Shown: positions 35,930 through 45,733 of the stretch, piece by piece | How the letters are laid out: each line of letters opens with the position of its first letter | Numbering within the stretch: the first letter of the stretch is position 1 | Assembly: GCA_026709065.1 (NCBI GenBank) | Contig: JAPOTS010000124.1 | Span: 1-50,522, forward strand | DNA: 50,522 bases | Direction of reading: 5' to 3' | DNA from: Bacteroidota bacterium | Lineage (GTDB): Bacteria > Bacteroidota > Rhodothermia > Rhodothermales > Bin80 | Position numbers and translations under genes: made by a program | The notes under the pieces: model-generated | What the model was told of the DNA's origin: nothing | Seen by the model: only the letters and a program-made list of their open reading frames with translations | Database searches by the model: none

Positions 35930-35955
35930 GCAACTGCCACGTTTGTGGCAGTTGC
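35930..35955 (+). terminator. Strong hairpin between the TonB receptor and the T9SS cargo gene
   Basis: GCAACTGCCAC (35930-35940) and GTGGCAGTTGC (35945-35955) form a perfect 11-bp stem with a 4-nt loop, 9 nt after the receptor stop and 26 nt before the next ATG. No strong T-run follows, so it may be an attenuator or an mRNA-stabilising hairpin that lowers or decouples expression of the downstream genes. Confidence 0.55.
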
Positions 35956-35980
35956 TTGATAATCATAAAAATTTAATCTT

Positions 35981-38332
35981 ATGAATATTAATTACTTCGT
36001 GAAAAGGTTTGCATTGAGCATGTTATTGGTGGTCGCTTTGTCCAGCTCGGCTACTGCTCAGTTTACCGCACAATGGCTGGACATAGGGACATTTCATAAC
36101 ACATTCACTGAATCAGGAGCACAGGACGAGGTCAACGGAACGGCTGCAAATGGTTTGGAGTGGCCAGCAATTCTTAGGAACAGTAGTCACTTCACTGCTG
36201 CTGCTTTTTGGATTGGTACCCAAAACTGGACGGCTTCCGATGGTCAACAATTTCCATACTTCGTTGCAAGAATTGGCCCTCGAACTGCGGGAGCAGATGT
36301 GACCTTTCCGGTACAAAATCATCTGATCAGCAAGACTGAAGATACAGCCATTGAAGTAGATGGCTCACTCTCATTTGATAACGTTGCAGTCTTGGATGAG
36401 GTTGACCCTTCTATTCCAGCTGATCGAATGATTCACAACATCCACAACATGTATGTAGGAATTACGGTGGATCGAAAGGCTTATGCTTATGTGAATCAGT
36501 TCCATGATGACTATAATGTTATTGAATACATTTACACCAATACAGGTAATACTGATGGGGATGAAGATATTGAACTACCAGACCAAACATTGACAGATAC
36601 TTACTTTTTCTGGATTCATCGGTGGAGAGGAAATTTGCAGGGAGCTTGGGCTGTCAGTGGTGGGCAGGTTTGGGGTAAATTTAGTATGATTGATGTCGTA
36701 GGTGATGGGCATGCAGATTACCCGATCTCATTTACATCTCAGTATCTCTGGATTGGAATTGATCCAGAAACACAGGACTATGATCGCTTCGGTGGTTCGC
36801 TCTGGACTCAACGTGGAGATTGGCCTCCTGGAGATACAATTGGGCGCCTATCAGGTGCTTCATTCATAGGCCGTACCACTATACATGCGGACAATTCTAC
36901 CACAGACCCCACCTATATTCGTTGCAAAATAGCAACGATTGACACCTGTCAACCCTCCACAATGGGGTTCATGGACCAAGATGAAGCCCTCACCGCAGAT
37001 GGGAGTTCTCATGAAGATTATTACGAATTAGGGATTCGGACACGTGAAAATCCTGATCGTGTGGCCGAAGGATCTACCCATATGTGGCCTCACTACGCTG
37101 ATCGAATAGAGCCCAAAGGTACGTTCTGGGAGCCAGTGAATGATTCCTCAACTGGAAAGCAGGGAGGTCATGCCCCAACAACAGCTTATGGGCCCTATAA
37201 TATTGCTCCAGGAGAAAGTATTCGCATTGTGCTTGTAGAGGGAGTTGGTGGCCTATCTATTGACGCGAGTACCAGAATAGGAAGGGCCTTCAAGTTAGGA
37301 GGTGACAACCGGAATTCAAAATTAATTCGCTATGATGCTAATGGCGATGGAATGATCCAGACTGGAGATTTTGATTATAGTATTAATCAGATGGATACAG
37401 ACGGTGATGGAATGTTTGATACCTTCGGTCATGGCTTAGAAGAAATGACTAAGAATCAATGGGTATTGACCGCACGGGATTCCTTATTTCAGATCACTCA
37501 GCGCGGGATCAATCTGTATGCAGCCAGTAATAATATGACGACATATCCAATTCCAGAAGCCCCTCACGCTCCAACTTCATTCACGATCACGGGGCGACCT
37601 GATAAGGTTGAACTCTCTTGGCAGAATCCTGCGGGCGGACCAACCAGAACCTCTTGGCTCTTGTATCGCTCTTCGCGATTTGAGGATAATGTCTACGAGA
37701 ATTGTTTTAATCTTGATTCACGGGAATTCATTGACGGATCTAACGCATCCGATCCTGCTGACCCATCGGCGAGTAACCAAATGCATTGTGATTACGAACT
37801 CATTGCAACCCTTGATGCGGGTGCTCAATCTTATGATGATACGGACCTGAATCGTGGTACAGACTATTACTATTATCTCCAAGCCGTTGGAAGCCCTCAA
37901 TCCGTAGATCCCGATGCAATCAGCGGAACGCCTAGTGGAGAACCACTGCGTAGCTCGCGCTATCTCACTCAGACCTACTTACCTGTGAACTTGAAGCGCC
38001 CTGCCTATGGAACTGGCCCAGATGCTACGGGAACTGTAGCCGATGCACGTATCGTTCCAAATCCTGTCAACCTTGGCTCTAATGCGACCATTCGGTTTGA
38101 TCAAGAAGACCGGGTAGCATTCTTTAATATTCCTGGTGACTGTACGATCAGAATCTATACGGAAATAGGAGAGCTAGTCCATACCATTGAGCATACCGAT
38201 GGCAGTGGAGACGAACTTTGGAATCTTACCACCGCTTCACGTCAGCTGCTTGTTAGTGGGATTTATATTGCTGTTATTACCGATAACAGTAACGGAGCTG
38301 AAGCCATTCAAAAATTCACAGTCATCAGATAG
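35981..38332 (+). CDS. T9SS type A sorting-domain protein with fibronectin-type-III-like domain
   Basis: A 783-residue exported protein. The signal is residues 1-27 (SSATAQ). A large beta-rich N-terminal region (about 30-440) shows no known catalytic motif. EF-hand-like loops (DANGDGMIQTGDFD and MDTDGDGMFD, about 453-485) follow, then a fibronectin-III-like region (about 525-660) and a C-terminal T9SS sorting domain (about 690-783; IVPNPVNLGSNATIRF, IRIYTEIGELV, LLVSGIYIAVI, KFTVIR). Type IX secretion carries such proteins across the outer membrane and removes or anchors the domain. The neighbouring PorV-like gene supports this. The cargo function is unknown. Confidence 0.85.
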   Translation: MNINYFVKRFALSMLLVVALSSSATAQFTAQWLDIGTFHNTFTESGAQDEVNGTAANGLEWPAILRNSSHFTAAAFWIGTQNWTASDGQQFPYFVARIGPRTAGADVTFPVQNHLISKTEDTAIEVDGSLSFDNVAVLDEVDPSIPADRMIHNIHNMYVGITVDRKAYAYVNQFHDDYNVIEYIYTNTGNTDGDEDIELPDQTLTDTYFFWIHRWRGNLQGAWAVSGGQVWGKFSMIDVVGDGHADYPISFTSQYLWIGIDPETQDYDRFGGSLWTQRGDWPPGDTIGRLSGASFIGRTTIHADNSTTDPTYIRCKIATIDTCQPSTMGFMDQDEALTADGSSHEDYYELGIRTRENPDRVAEGSTHMWPHYADRIEPKGTFWEPVNDSSTGKQGGHAPTTAYGPYNIAPGESIRIVLVEGVGGLSIDASTRIGRAFKLGGDNRNSKLIRYDANGDGMIQTGDFDYSINQMDTDGDGMFDTFGHGLEEMTKNQWVLTARDSLFQITQRGINLYAASNNMTTYPIPEAPHAPTSFTITGRPDKVELSWQNPAGGPTRTSWLLYRSSRFEDNVYENCFNLDSREFIDGSNASDPADPSASNQMHCDYELIATLDAGAQSYDDTDLNRGTDYYYYLQAVGSPQSVDPDAISGTPSGEPLRSSRYLTQTYLPVNLKRPAYGTGPDATGTVADARIVPNPVNLGSNATIRFDQEDRVAFFNIPGDCTIRIYTEIGELVHTIEHTDGSGDELWNLTTASRQLLVSGIYIAVITDNSNGAEAIQKFTVIR

Positions 38333-38371
38333 CTATATTGCATAGTATAGTATCCAAAAAAATACATAGAA

Positions 38372-39439
38372 ATGAAAAAGCATATACATTTTTCAATCCT
38401 GACGATACTCACACTGATGATGTTCAGTGCAAGCGTGTCTTATGGTCAGGCTGGCTTGACTCCTGATACGGAGGTAGAAACCGATAAGCGTGGGCAGACG
38501 GGCATGAAGTTTTTAAGTGCGTCGGTGGACCCTCGTGCGTCTGCAATCGGCTCAGCGCTGACCGCTGAGTTACGGGGTTCTTCTACGTCGATGTTCTATA
38601 ATCCGAGCAGCATGGGATTTATGGAGGGGCGTATGCATGCATCGGGCGGTGTCATGTCATTTATTGCGGACATTGATTACATCAAAGCGAGTATAGCGTT
38701 TCGCCCGAGTATGAGTACAAACTTTGGCGTGTTTGGTTTATCAATTGTGTCTGTTGATTACGGCGAGTTTAATCGTACGATTCGCGCCAATAATGATGAT
38801 GGATTCGTAGAGAATGGGACATACACTCCAACGTCAATGTCTGTGGGGTTAGGCTATGCGCGGTCATTTGGGGATCGTTTTTCGGCGGGTGCTAATGTGA
38901 AATTAGTGATTCAGGATATAGGGAGTGGATTTGCAACGTCTCAGGACTTTGATTCGGGGGTCATTGAGACGACCGAGGATTATAGTGCACAGGCGATTGC
39001 GTTTGACTTTGGGATTGTGTATGCGACGGGGTTTGAGAGTTTGGTGATTGGGATGAGTGCGCGCAATTTTGCTGGGGAGCAGACCTATGTCCGTGAACGG
39101 TTTGAATTACCGTTGACCTTCCAGATTGGAATGTCAATGAACTTGGTGGATTTGACATCAATGAATCCAGATATGCATAGCATTCAGTTAAATGTGGATG
39201 CGCAGCGTCCTCGAGATTTTTCAGAGCATGTACGGTTTGGTTTAGAGTACACGTTTATGAATATGGTGTCACTTCGTGGAGGGTTTGAGCAGTTGGCCGT
39301 CAGTGAAGAGCAAGGATTCAGTGCGGGTGCGGGTCTGAAGTACGGCTTTGGCAATATCAATTTTGGCTTTGACTATGCCTACACGAACTTCGGCGTATTT
39401 GGCGCTGTGAATCGGATTGGCGTTCAATTTGGTCTATAG
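38372..39439 (+). CDS. PorV/PorQ-family outer-membrane protein
   Basis: A 355-residue barrel-type protein. The signal is residues 1-26 (SVSYGQ). The mature start GMKFLSASVDPRASAIGSALTAELRGSSTSMFYNPSSMGF is the signature of the PorV/PorQ family (R-A-x-A-x-G-x-A...S-x-x-x-N-P-A-x-L/M). The remainder alternates glycine-aromatic strands and ends VQFGL. PorV (LptO) is the shuttle protein that takes T9SS cargo from the translocon to the attachment complex; PorQ-like relatives have similar barrels. The gene follows a T9SS-sorted protein by 39 nt. Its codon choice is visibly richer in G at third positions (GGG, TTG, GCG) than its neighbours. Confidence 0.82.
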   Translation: MKKHIHFSILTILTLMMFSASVSYGQAGLTPDTEVETDKRGQTGMKFLSASVDPRASAIGSALTAELRGSSTSMFYNPSSMGFMEGRMHASGGVMSFIADIDYIKASIAFRPSMSTNFGVFGLSIVSVDYGEFNRTIRANNDDGFVENGTYTPTSMSVGLGYARSFGDRFSAGANVKLVIQDIGSGFATSQDFDSGVIETTEDYSAQAIAFDFGIVYATGFESLVIGMSARNFAGEQTYVRERFELPLTFQIGMSMNLVDLTSMNPDMHSIQLNVDAQRPRDFSEHVRFGLEYTFMNMVSLRGGFEQLAVSEEQGFSAGAGLKYGFGNINFGFDYAYTNFGVFGAVNRIGVQFGL

Positions 39440-40410
39440 ACTCATTGATAAAAATCATTAGGGAAGTTATTGAGCCTGATTGCAGGACTCTGATAAATTC
39501 TCATTTAATTTGATTTTCAAACTGCTTCATTGTGGGTTGTTGCATGAGAAATTTGTGTCATTGATCCAATAGCGCTATAGTCATTTAAGAATAGTTTTGA
39601 ACGCATTGCCGTAGCGCACTGCACATAACTTAGAACTCCCACATTTTGATTCTATACCATTGACGGACTGATTTCAATGATCGTGCGTGTATGTGTAATC
39701 CGCCATAACTAGGTGAAGTAAAACTTGAGCTATGTATGAGATCATCAAGGTGGCCAAAGGTTAATGTTTGATCTTGAGGAGATATATCAATTGGGTAAAT
39801 ACATATCCTATATCTGTGGTGATTTGACAAAGCAGTCTACTGATCTGATCTCAACGGATAACCCCTACAGGTACTTGGTCACTGCTCATGTTCCTTTGGT
39901 TAGAATGGCGAGTGGCTATTGATGGGTAAGGCACAGCGTCTGTGGTTAAACAAATGTTCCAGCGCAATATAGCGAGATCACTTGTTTTGATTATAGATGA
40001 GGTTGAATTAATTCAGTTAGCGATCACATCAGTGACTAAACTAATCACTTGTGATTTATGGACTTAATTACCTTACTAGATTGGGAGGAATGCCATGTGG
40101 TTAGGCCACATCACCTTGTTTTTGGCTTTTCCATCATTTGCCATTGAATGAGTTAATCAAGCATTACTAACAGATGTGCACCGTTACTAGTCAGTGTTAG
40201 CAGATGGAAGTGATCAATTGGAAATGGGTAGATACTTCTTCACTGGTTAAATGACGAGATAAGATCTTGAATACCTTCCATATCCAACGTCACTCACATA
40301 AATTTCCAAACTCCGTGTACACCCACATATATTATCCTCCTAAAATCCATAGATCTACTCTAAATCGCTGGCGCAGAATCAGAGCGTTTTTAGGTCTGAG
40401 AGTTTTTGTA
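39440..40410. other. About 970-bp intergenic region, no intact gene
   Basis: No gene is supported. A 66-codon minus-strand frame at 39630-39830 and the leading 48 codons of the TTG-started frame at 40267 look non-coding. Around 39905-40070 a plus-strand frame reads RVAIDG, a stop, then about 45 open codons, but no family can be assigned. A small hairpin, ATGTGG/CCACAT, lies near 40094-40111. The promoter of the following operon should lie here. Confidence 0.4.
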
Positions 40411-42141
40411 GTGTTGATTTATTTCGGAAAGGCTTGGCATTCCTATGGAGTCATTGTTCTGCTTACAATCATTTTGGGGGGATTAGGATGCCATCACCCG
40501 TCTATTTCTGAGCGTGAATACATCAGATTTACCGAAGTAACCTCCGAGGCAGGCCTCGGCGGATTTAGACACGATAATGGAGCAGATGGCAGGAAGTATT
40601 ATGCAGAGCAGATGGGATCAGGCGTAGGCTTTATTGACTACGATGGAGATGGCTGGTTAGATGTGCTGATTGCTGGAGGTGGTTACTGGGATCGCACACC
40701 TTATTCTTGGTATAAGCCCCTTTGGATGTACCGTAACCAAGGAAATGGTACGTTTATAGATGTGACCGATCAAGTAGGATTGGATGGTATTACCGCCTAT
40801 ACGCTGGGGATTGCTACCGCAGATTATGACAATGATGGAGATCAAGACCTTTTCATCACTAACTTGAACGAAAATATGCTCTTTGAAAATCACTCAGGAG
40901 TGTTTAGACTGCGAGGACTGGATTCAGGTCTCAGCTCCGAAGATGAGTGGAGTAGTTCAGCTTTGTGGATGGATGCCAATCGGGATGGGTGGTTGGATGT
41001 GTATGTTGGCAATTATGCCGATTGGAGCCCAGAGACTGACAAGTTCTGCCCTGAGGGCGGGGCAGAAAAACTCTATTGTGTTCCCGCTGATTACGAGGGA
41101 CAAGCGAGTCGCTACTATCAGTCCATGGGTGACGGCTCATTTATTGAGCGAACCAATGAAGCAGGATTATACCACTCCTTAGGTAAAGCATTGGGAGTTG
41201 CAGAATGGGACTTTAATCAGGATAATTGGCCAGATTTTGTTGTGGCCAACGATGGCGAAGGTGACCTCTTCTTTATCAATAATCGCGCAGGTAATTTTAT
41301 TGAACGCGGGGTTCAGAGTGGTATGGCATTTAGTGAGCATGGCGAAGCCCGTGCAGGGATGGGTATTGATATCGGAGTAGTAGACACTTCGCATACTCCA
41401 ACGGTGTTTGTCGGCAATTTTTCCACTGAGATGATTGGCGTTTATCGTTATCTTGGCAATGGATTATTCAAAGACCGTGCAGCTGGATCACAAATCGGTC
41501 AACCAAGCCTCAATACGCTCACCTTTGGGTTGATGCTACTAGATGTGGATCTTGATTCAGATCTGGATCTTTTTGTCGCAAATGGTCATGTCTATCCAGA
41601 TCGATTAGTCGGACAAGATAAAATTACATACGAGCAAAAGGCCCAATTATTCAAGAACGATGGCAATGGATTCTTCACAGAAATTCCTCCTTCCACTACT
41701 GCACCCTTAGAAATTGAAATGGTCGCCCGCGGCGCGGCATATGGGGATTATGACCGTGATGGCGATCTTGATTTGCTGATTGTTGAGAATCATGGACCCG
41801 TCCACTTATGGCGCAATGATGTGCAAGGTCGAAACTGGTTACGGATCACCGTCACTGGAAAAAACGGCAATCGAGATGCATTTGGAACCCATCTTCACCT
41901 CTTTACAGGAGGCCAACGACAACAACGGCGAATTCATTCTGGGTCAAGTTATTTATCCCAGAATGAAGTGGTGGCATCATTTGGATTGAATGGGATGACG
42001 ACCATTGATAGTCTGTGGGTCCACTGGCCGAACGGACAAACTCAAAGCTGGTATGATTTGCCTGTAAATACCGAAATACACATTATTGAGGGGGATAAGA
42101 GCTGGGTTCAACGTCCGATGTCAATATCTGTTGATGAGTGA
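40411..42141 (+). CDS. CRTAC1-family FG-GAP/UnbV lipoprotein, copy 1
   Basis: A 576-residue lipoprotein. The start is placed at GTG 40411 because it gives a normal lipoprotein signal ending LGGLGC (Cys27). The open frame extends up to TTG 40267, but those 48 codons look unlike protein. The mature start FTEVTSEAGL is the CRTAC1 hallmark. FG-GAP repeats carry Ca-binding loops DYDGDGWLD, DYDNDGDQD, DANRDGWLD, DVDLDSDLD and DYDRDGDLD. A conserved Cys pair lies in CPEGGAEKLYCVP, and the C-terminal ASPIC/UnbV domain (about 475-565, NRDAFGTHLHL...SGSSYLSQNEV...WVHWPNG) is complete. A surface-displayed propeller is likely. It is first of three tandem paralogues; copy 2 starts 115 nt downstream. Confidence 0.85.
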   Translation: MLIYFGKAWHSYGVIVLLTIILGGLGCHHPSISEREYIRFTEVTSEAGLGGFRHDNGADGRKYYAEQMGSGVGFIDYDGDGWLDVLIAGGGYWDRTPYSWYKPLWMYRNQGNGTFIDVTDQVGLDGITAYTLGIATADYDNDGDQDLFITNLNENMLFENHSGVFRLRGLDSGLSSEDEWSSSALWMDANRDGWLDVYVGNYADWSPETDKFCPEGGAEKLYCVPADYEGQASRYYQSMGDGSFIERTNEAGLYHSLGKALGVAEWDFNQDNWPDFVVANDGEGDLFFINNRAGNFIERGVQSGMAFSEHGEARAGMGIDIGVVDTSHTPTVFVGNFSTEMIGVYRYLGNGLFKDRAAGSQIGQPSLNTLTFGLMLLDVDLDSDLDLFVANGHVYPDRLVGQDKITYEQKAQLFKNDGNGFFTEIPPSTTAPLEIEMVARGAAYGDYDRDGDLDLLIVENHGPVHLWRNDVQGRNWLRITVTGKNGNRDAFGTHLHLFTGGQRQQRRIHSGSSYLSQNEVVASFGLNGMTTIDSLWVHWPNGQTQSWYDLPVNTEIHIIEGDKSWVQRPMSISVDE

Positions 42142-42256
42142 TCAATTGCTTTTCAAAATTCCTATTCATGGGTAGATTTTGCTCGATAATTGAATGAAGA
42201 AAATATTTCATCATGGAAGATGTGAGATCAAAGTTGCGCTTAGTTCATTTTGCCGA

Positions 42257-43978
42257 ATGAATCGCAAATTAAGAAGTCTACTACTTAGGCAACTTTGCTC
42301 AATAGTGCCAGGGCTATGCATAGTTTCAGTGTTGACCGGTAATGTGCTGATCATCGGATGTTCAACATCCACCAGTACAGATTCTTATGCCCCAGACCTT
42401 CTCTTTACAGATGTAACTCAAGAAGCGGGCCTTAATGGAGTGATGCATGTCAATGGCGGGTTTGGAGAATCTTGGGCCCCCGAAATCGTTGGTGGTGGAG
42501 GAGCATTCTTTGATTATGACAATGATGGATGGCAGGATATCCTTGTCATTACTGGTGGTGCATTTGAAGGGGAGCATCTCCTTGGAGCACATCCCGCATT
42601 AAGACTATTTCGGAACTTGGGTGACGCAACATTTCAAGAAGTAACACACCCTGTAGGATTTGCATTATTAAGCGCCTACAGCGTCGGAGTGACCATCGGT
42701 GATTATGATAATGACGGCGATCAGGATATATTTGTGACCACAGTTGGACAAGATTTACTACTGCGTAATGATGATGGCATTTTTGAAGATGTAGCTGTTG
42801 ATGCGGGAGTGGGTGAGCAACATGAGTGGAGTACAAGTGCAATGTTCTTTGATGGGAATCGGGATGGATTTTTGGATCTATTTGTCGGGACATATGTCCA
42901 TTGGACTCCCGAAGATGATGTGTATTGTAGCTTTGGCGGAAGCAAGGTGTACTGTACCCCAGAAGTATACGATGGCATTGCGAGCCGTTACTATGAAAAC
43001 CAAGGAGATGGCACATTTAAGGATGTGACACAGCAAGCGGGGTTTTGGTCGGGAGTGGATGCTAGTCGGGACAAAACGCTTGGAGTCGCAGAATTAGATG
43101 TTAATCAAGACGGCTGGATTGATGTGGTGGTTGCAAATGACACTGAGCGTGATATGCTGTTTGTGAATCAAGGAGACGGCACCTTTGTAGAAAAAGGGGT
43201 TTCCAGTGGGATTGCTTATGATCAACACGGTAAGCCGAGGGCAGGAATGGGGATTGATGTCGGAGCCGTAGATGACTCAGGGGAGCCATCTATTTTTGTT
43301 GGGAATTTTTCGGACGAAATGGTAGGTGTGTATCAGCATATTGGGGGTGGAATATTCAATGACCGCGCAGCAGCATCACGCATCGGACAACCCAGCTTTA
43401 AGACGCTTACCTTCGGTCTGGTTTTGTTTGATGTTGATCTAGATACAGATTTAGATGTCTTGATAGCCAATGGCCATGTTCAGATGCATATTGCTAAGAT
43501 TGTAGACGGAGTCACCTTCCGGCAACGCCCCCAACTGTTTCTAAATGATGGGACAGGGTTGTTTTCGGAGATTCACTTACCCCCTCCCCTTGCCGATACC
43601 TATGTCGGTCGTGGTTTAGCGACTGGAGATTATGATCGTGATGGAGATTTAGATGTACTTATGGTTGAGAATAACGGGCCCGCTCACTTATGGCGAAATG
43701 ATCTGGATTCAAAACAGTGGCTACGTGTACAACTGACAGGAACCGTAAGTAATCGTGATGCATATGGCGCACAGATTCACCTTTGGAGTCAAGGGAATAT
43801 GCAGGTTCGCCGCATTCGTTCTGGGTCAAGTTACCTATCTCACTCAGAATCTGCTGCATTCTTCGGGCTAAAAGCAATGCCAGATAGTTTAATGGTACAC
43901 TGGCCAAGCGGCACACAAATCATGGAATATGAGTTACCGATCAACACCACTCTCAATCTTGTTGAAGATGGACAATAA
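42257..43978 (+). CDS. CRTAC1-family FG-GAP/UnbV lipoprotein, copy 2
   Basis: A 573-residue lipoprotein. ATG 42257 (MNRKLRSLL) is preferred over 42194 because it places a normal signal before the lipobox LIIGC (Cys35). The architecture repeats copy 1: FTDVTQEAGL, Ca-binding loops (DYDNDGWQD, DYDNDGDQD, DGNRDGFLD, DVNQDGWID, DVDLDTDLD, DYDRDGDLD), a Cys pair in YCSFGGSKVYCTP, and a C-terminal UnbV domain (NRDAYGAQIHLW...SGSSYLSHSES...VHWPSG). Its last 11 bases overlap the start of copy 3, so translation is coupled. A 27-base stretch at 43531-43557 is identical to 28757-28783 in the large FG-GAP gene. Confidence 0.87.
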   Translation: MNRKLRSLLLRQLCSIVPGLCIVSVLTGNVLIIGCSTSTSTDSYAPDLLFTDVTQEAGLNGVMHVNGGFGESWAPEIVGGGGAFFDYDNDGWQDILVITGGAFEGEHLLGAHPALRLFRNLGDATFQEVTHPVGFALLSAYSVGVTIGDYDNDGDQDIFVTTVGQDLLLRNDDGIFEDVAVDAGVGEQHEWSTSAMFFDGNRDGFLDLFVGTYVHWTPEDDVYCSFGGSKVYCTPEVYDGIASRYYENQGDGTFKDVTQQAGFWSGVDASRDKTLGVAELDVNQDGWIDVVVANDTERDMLFVNQGDGTFVEKGVSSGIAYDQHGKPRAGMGIDVGAVDDSGEPSIFVGNFSDEMVGVYQHIGGGIFNDRAAASRIGQPSFKTLTFGLVLFDVDLDTDLDVLIANGHVQMHIAKIVDGVTFRQRPQLFLNDGTGLFSEIHLPPPLADTYVGRGLATGDYDRDGDLDVLMVENNGPAHLWRNDLDSKQWLRVQLTGTVSNRDAYGAQIHLWSQGNMQVRRIRSGSSYLSHSESAAFFGLKAMPDSLMVHWPSGTQIMEYELPINTTLNLVEDGQ

Positions 43979-45656
43979 GTTACTGGGCTACCATCTTGTC
44001 TTGATCGCACACATTCTTTTATTGTTTGGGTGCCGCCAACCCGAAACAGATCAACCAGAAACAGCAGATGTTGAAACAGAGATGCCGATCATTTTTACGG
44101 ATGTGACCATCGCTTCTGGTCTTGGAGAGTTTCGCCATCAGACGGGTGCATTTGGGCAAAAATGGTTTCCCGAAACCATGGGTGCAGGTGGGGGATTTCT
44201 TGATTATAATCAAGATGGAATTCTTGATATTATACTGGTTTCTGGCAGTGAGTTTCCATCGGTTTCATTAGCCGATCAACCTGCAATTCAACTGTTTCAG
44301 GGGACAGAGGAGGGAAGATTTTATGAGGTGACCACAGAGGTTGGCTTAGAGTCCATTGGTAGCTATGCATTTGGACTAAGCGTTTCTGATTATGATAACG
44401 ACGGAGATCCTGATATCTTTGTGACGGCGCTGTATGAAAATCTACTGCTTCAAAATGATCAGGGCATATTTAGAGAGGTCGCCCAAGAAGCTGGACTTGG
44501 ACGGTATAGTGAATGGAGTACAGTCAGTGTATTTTTTGATGCTAACCGTGACGGGTGGCTAGATTTGTATGTTGGCAATTATGTTCATTGGACACCAGAG
44601 GAGGATATTTTCTGTACACGGGTGGGAGATACAAAGTCCTATTGCACACCAGAGCAATATCAGGGAATTACCAGCCGTTTCTATGTCAATCAGCGTGATG
44701 GCACTTTTGAAGAGCAATCCGATGACTTTATGGACCTACCTGGCAAGACCTTAGGTGCTACAAGTATTGACTTTAATAAAGATCAATGGCCAGATTTGAT
44801 CGTTGCGAACGATACGCAGCGAGATTTGCTCTTTGAAAATTTGGGCAATGGCCGATTCACTGAAAAAGGAGTCGCTAGTGGAATTGCATTTGATGAAAAT
44901 GGACGAGCACGCGCTGGAATGGGATTGGATATTGGTGTGGTGGATGAAACGGGGGAAGAAACCGTCTTCATTGGGCATTTTTCAGGTGAAATGGTAGGAG
45001 TCTATCGTCATGCTGGTAATGGAATTTTTACCGAACGGGCCGCAGTGTCTCAGATTGGACGCCCCAGTTTACCAACACTGACGTTTGGGATAGTTCTCGC
45101 TGATTTTGATTTGGATGGTGATTTAGATTTGGTGACTGCAAATGGACATATTACCGAGGATATTGGAGAGGTTGAAGAAGGCATCACATTTAAGCAACAG
45201 GCGCAGTTATACACCAATACAGGTGCTGGACGTTTTGCGATCATTGAGCCGTCTGGCGTTTTCGCTGATTCTATGGTCGCTCGTGGTGCATCATGGGCGG
45301 ATTATGACAGAGATGGAGATCCTGATTTATTGATTACAGAAAATGGGGGCCCCGTACATTTGTGGCGCAATGACACGGAATCAGGCAATTCTCTGACCGT
45401 AACGCTTAGAGGCACTCAAAGTAATCGTGATGCCATCGGCAGCCGAGTGCGTGTCAAGGCCAATCATCAATGGCAAGAGCGGTATCTACGCTTAGGAACG
45501 AGTTACCTATCTCAAAGCCAGTTATCTCCCATGTTTGGAATAGGTAACGCAGAGTCAATAGATTCTCTGGAGGTTCTTTGGCCAAGTGGTGAGAAAGAAG
45601 TGTTTACAGATATTCCATCGGGAACCATTATATTTAATGAAGGAGAATCTCAATAA
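43968..45656 (+). CDS. CRTAC1-family FG-GAP/UnbV lipoprotein, copy 3
   Basis: A 562-residue lipoprotein. The start is ATG 43968, inside the end of copy 2 (11-nt overlap), giving the signal MDNKLLGYHL...LLLFGC with Cys22; the open frame reaches back to 43929. The mature protein carries an acidic Thr/Glu-rich linker, FTDVTIASGL, FG-GAP loops (DYNQDGILD, DYDNDGDPD, DANRDGWLD, DFNKDQWPD, DFDLDGDLD, DYDRDGDPD), a Cys pair in CTRVGDTKSYCTP and the UnbV domain (NRDAIGSRVRV...LGTSYLSQSQL...VLWPSGEKE). Its closest relatives are the two upstream copies, which points to local tandem duplication. The TPR lipoprotein gene follows after a gap of about 80 nt. Confidence 0.87.
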   Translation: MDNKLLGYHLVLIAHILLLFGCRQPETDQPETADVETEMPIIFTDVTIASGLGEFRHQTGAFGQKWFPETMGAGGGFLDYNQDGILDIILVSGSEFPSVSLADQPAIQLFQGTEEGRFYEVTTEVGLESIGSYAFGLSVSDYDNDGDPDIFVTALYENLLLQNDQGIFREVAQEAGLGRYSEWSTVSVFFDANRDGWLDLYVGNYVHWTPEEDIFCTRVGDTKSYCTPEQYQGITSRFYVNQRDGTFEEQSDDFMDLPGKTLGATSIDFNKDQWPDLIVANDTQRDLLFENLGNGRFTEKGVASGIAFDENGRARAGMGLDIGVVDETGEETVFIGHFSGEMVGVYRHAGNGIFTERAAVSQIGRPSLPTLTFGIVLADFDLDGDLDLVTANGHITEDIGEVEEGITFKQQAQLYTNTGAGRFAIIEPSGVFADSMVARGASWADYDRDGDPDLLITENGGPVHLWRNDTESGNSLTVTLRGTQSNRDAIGSRVRVKANHQWQERYLRLGTSYLSQSQLSPMFGIGNAESIDSLEVLWPSGEKEVFTDIPSGTIIFNEGESQ

Positions 45657-45733
45657 GATATGTTCGGATTAAAAAAGTTATCTCCCAAGGCCGATCTCAA
45701 CAGGCCCACTATCACCCAACCCCCCATGATCAA

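Noticed and set aside
39630..39830. 66-codon minus-strand frame
   Set aside because: No motif or start signal; composition is non-coding.
39905..40070. Possible remnant of a nucleotide kinase (VAIDG, stop, then GTAS...VVKQ)
   Set aside because: The resemblance to the cytidylate-kinase P-loop start is only a few residues and is interrupted by a stop; not strong enough to call.
40267..40410. N-terminal extension of CRTAC1 copy 1 from a TTG start
   Set aside because: It would put 48 residues of non-coding-like sequence ahead of a normal lipoprotein signal peptide.
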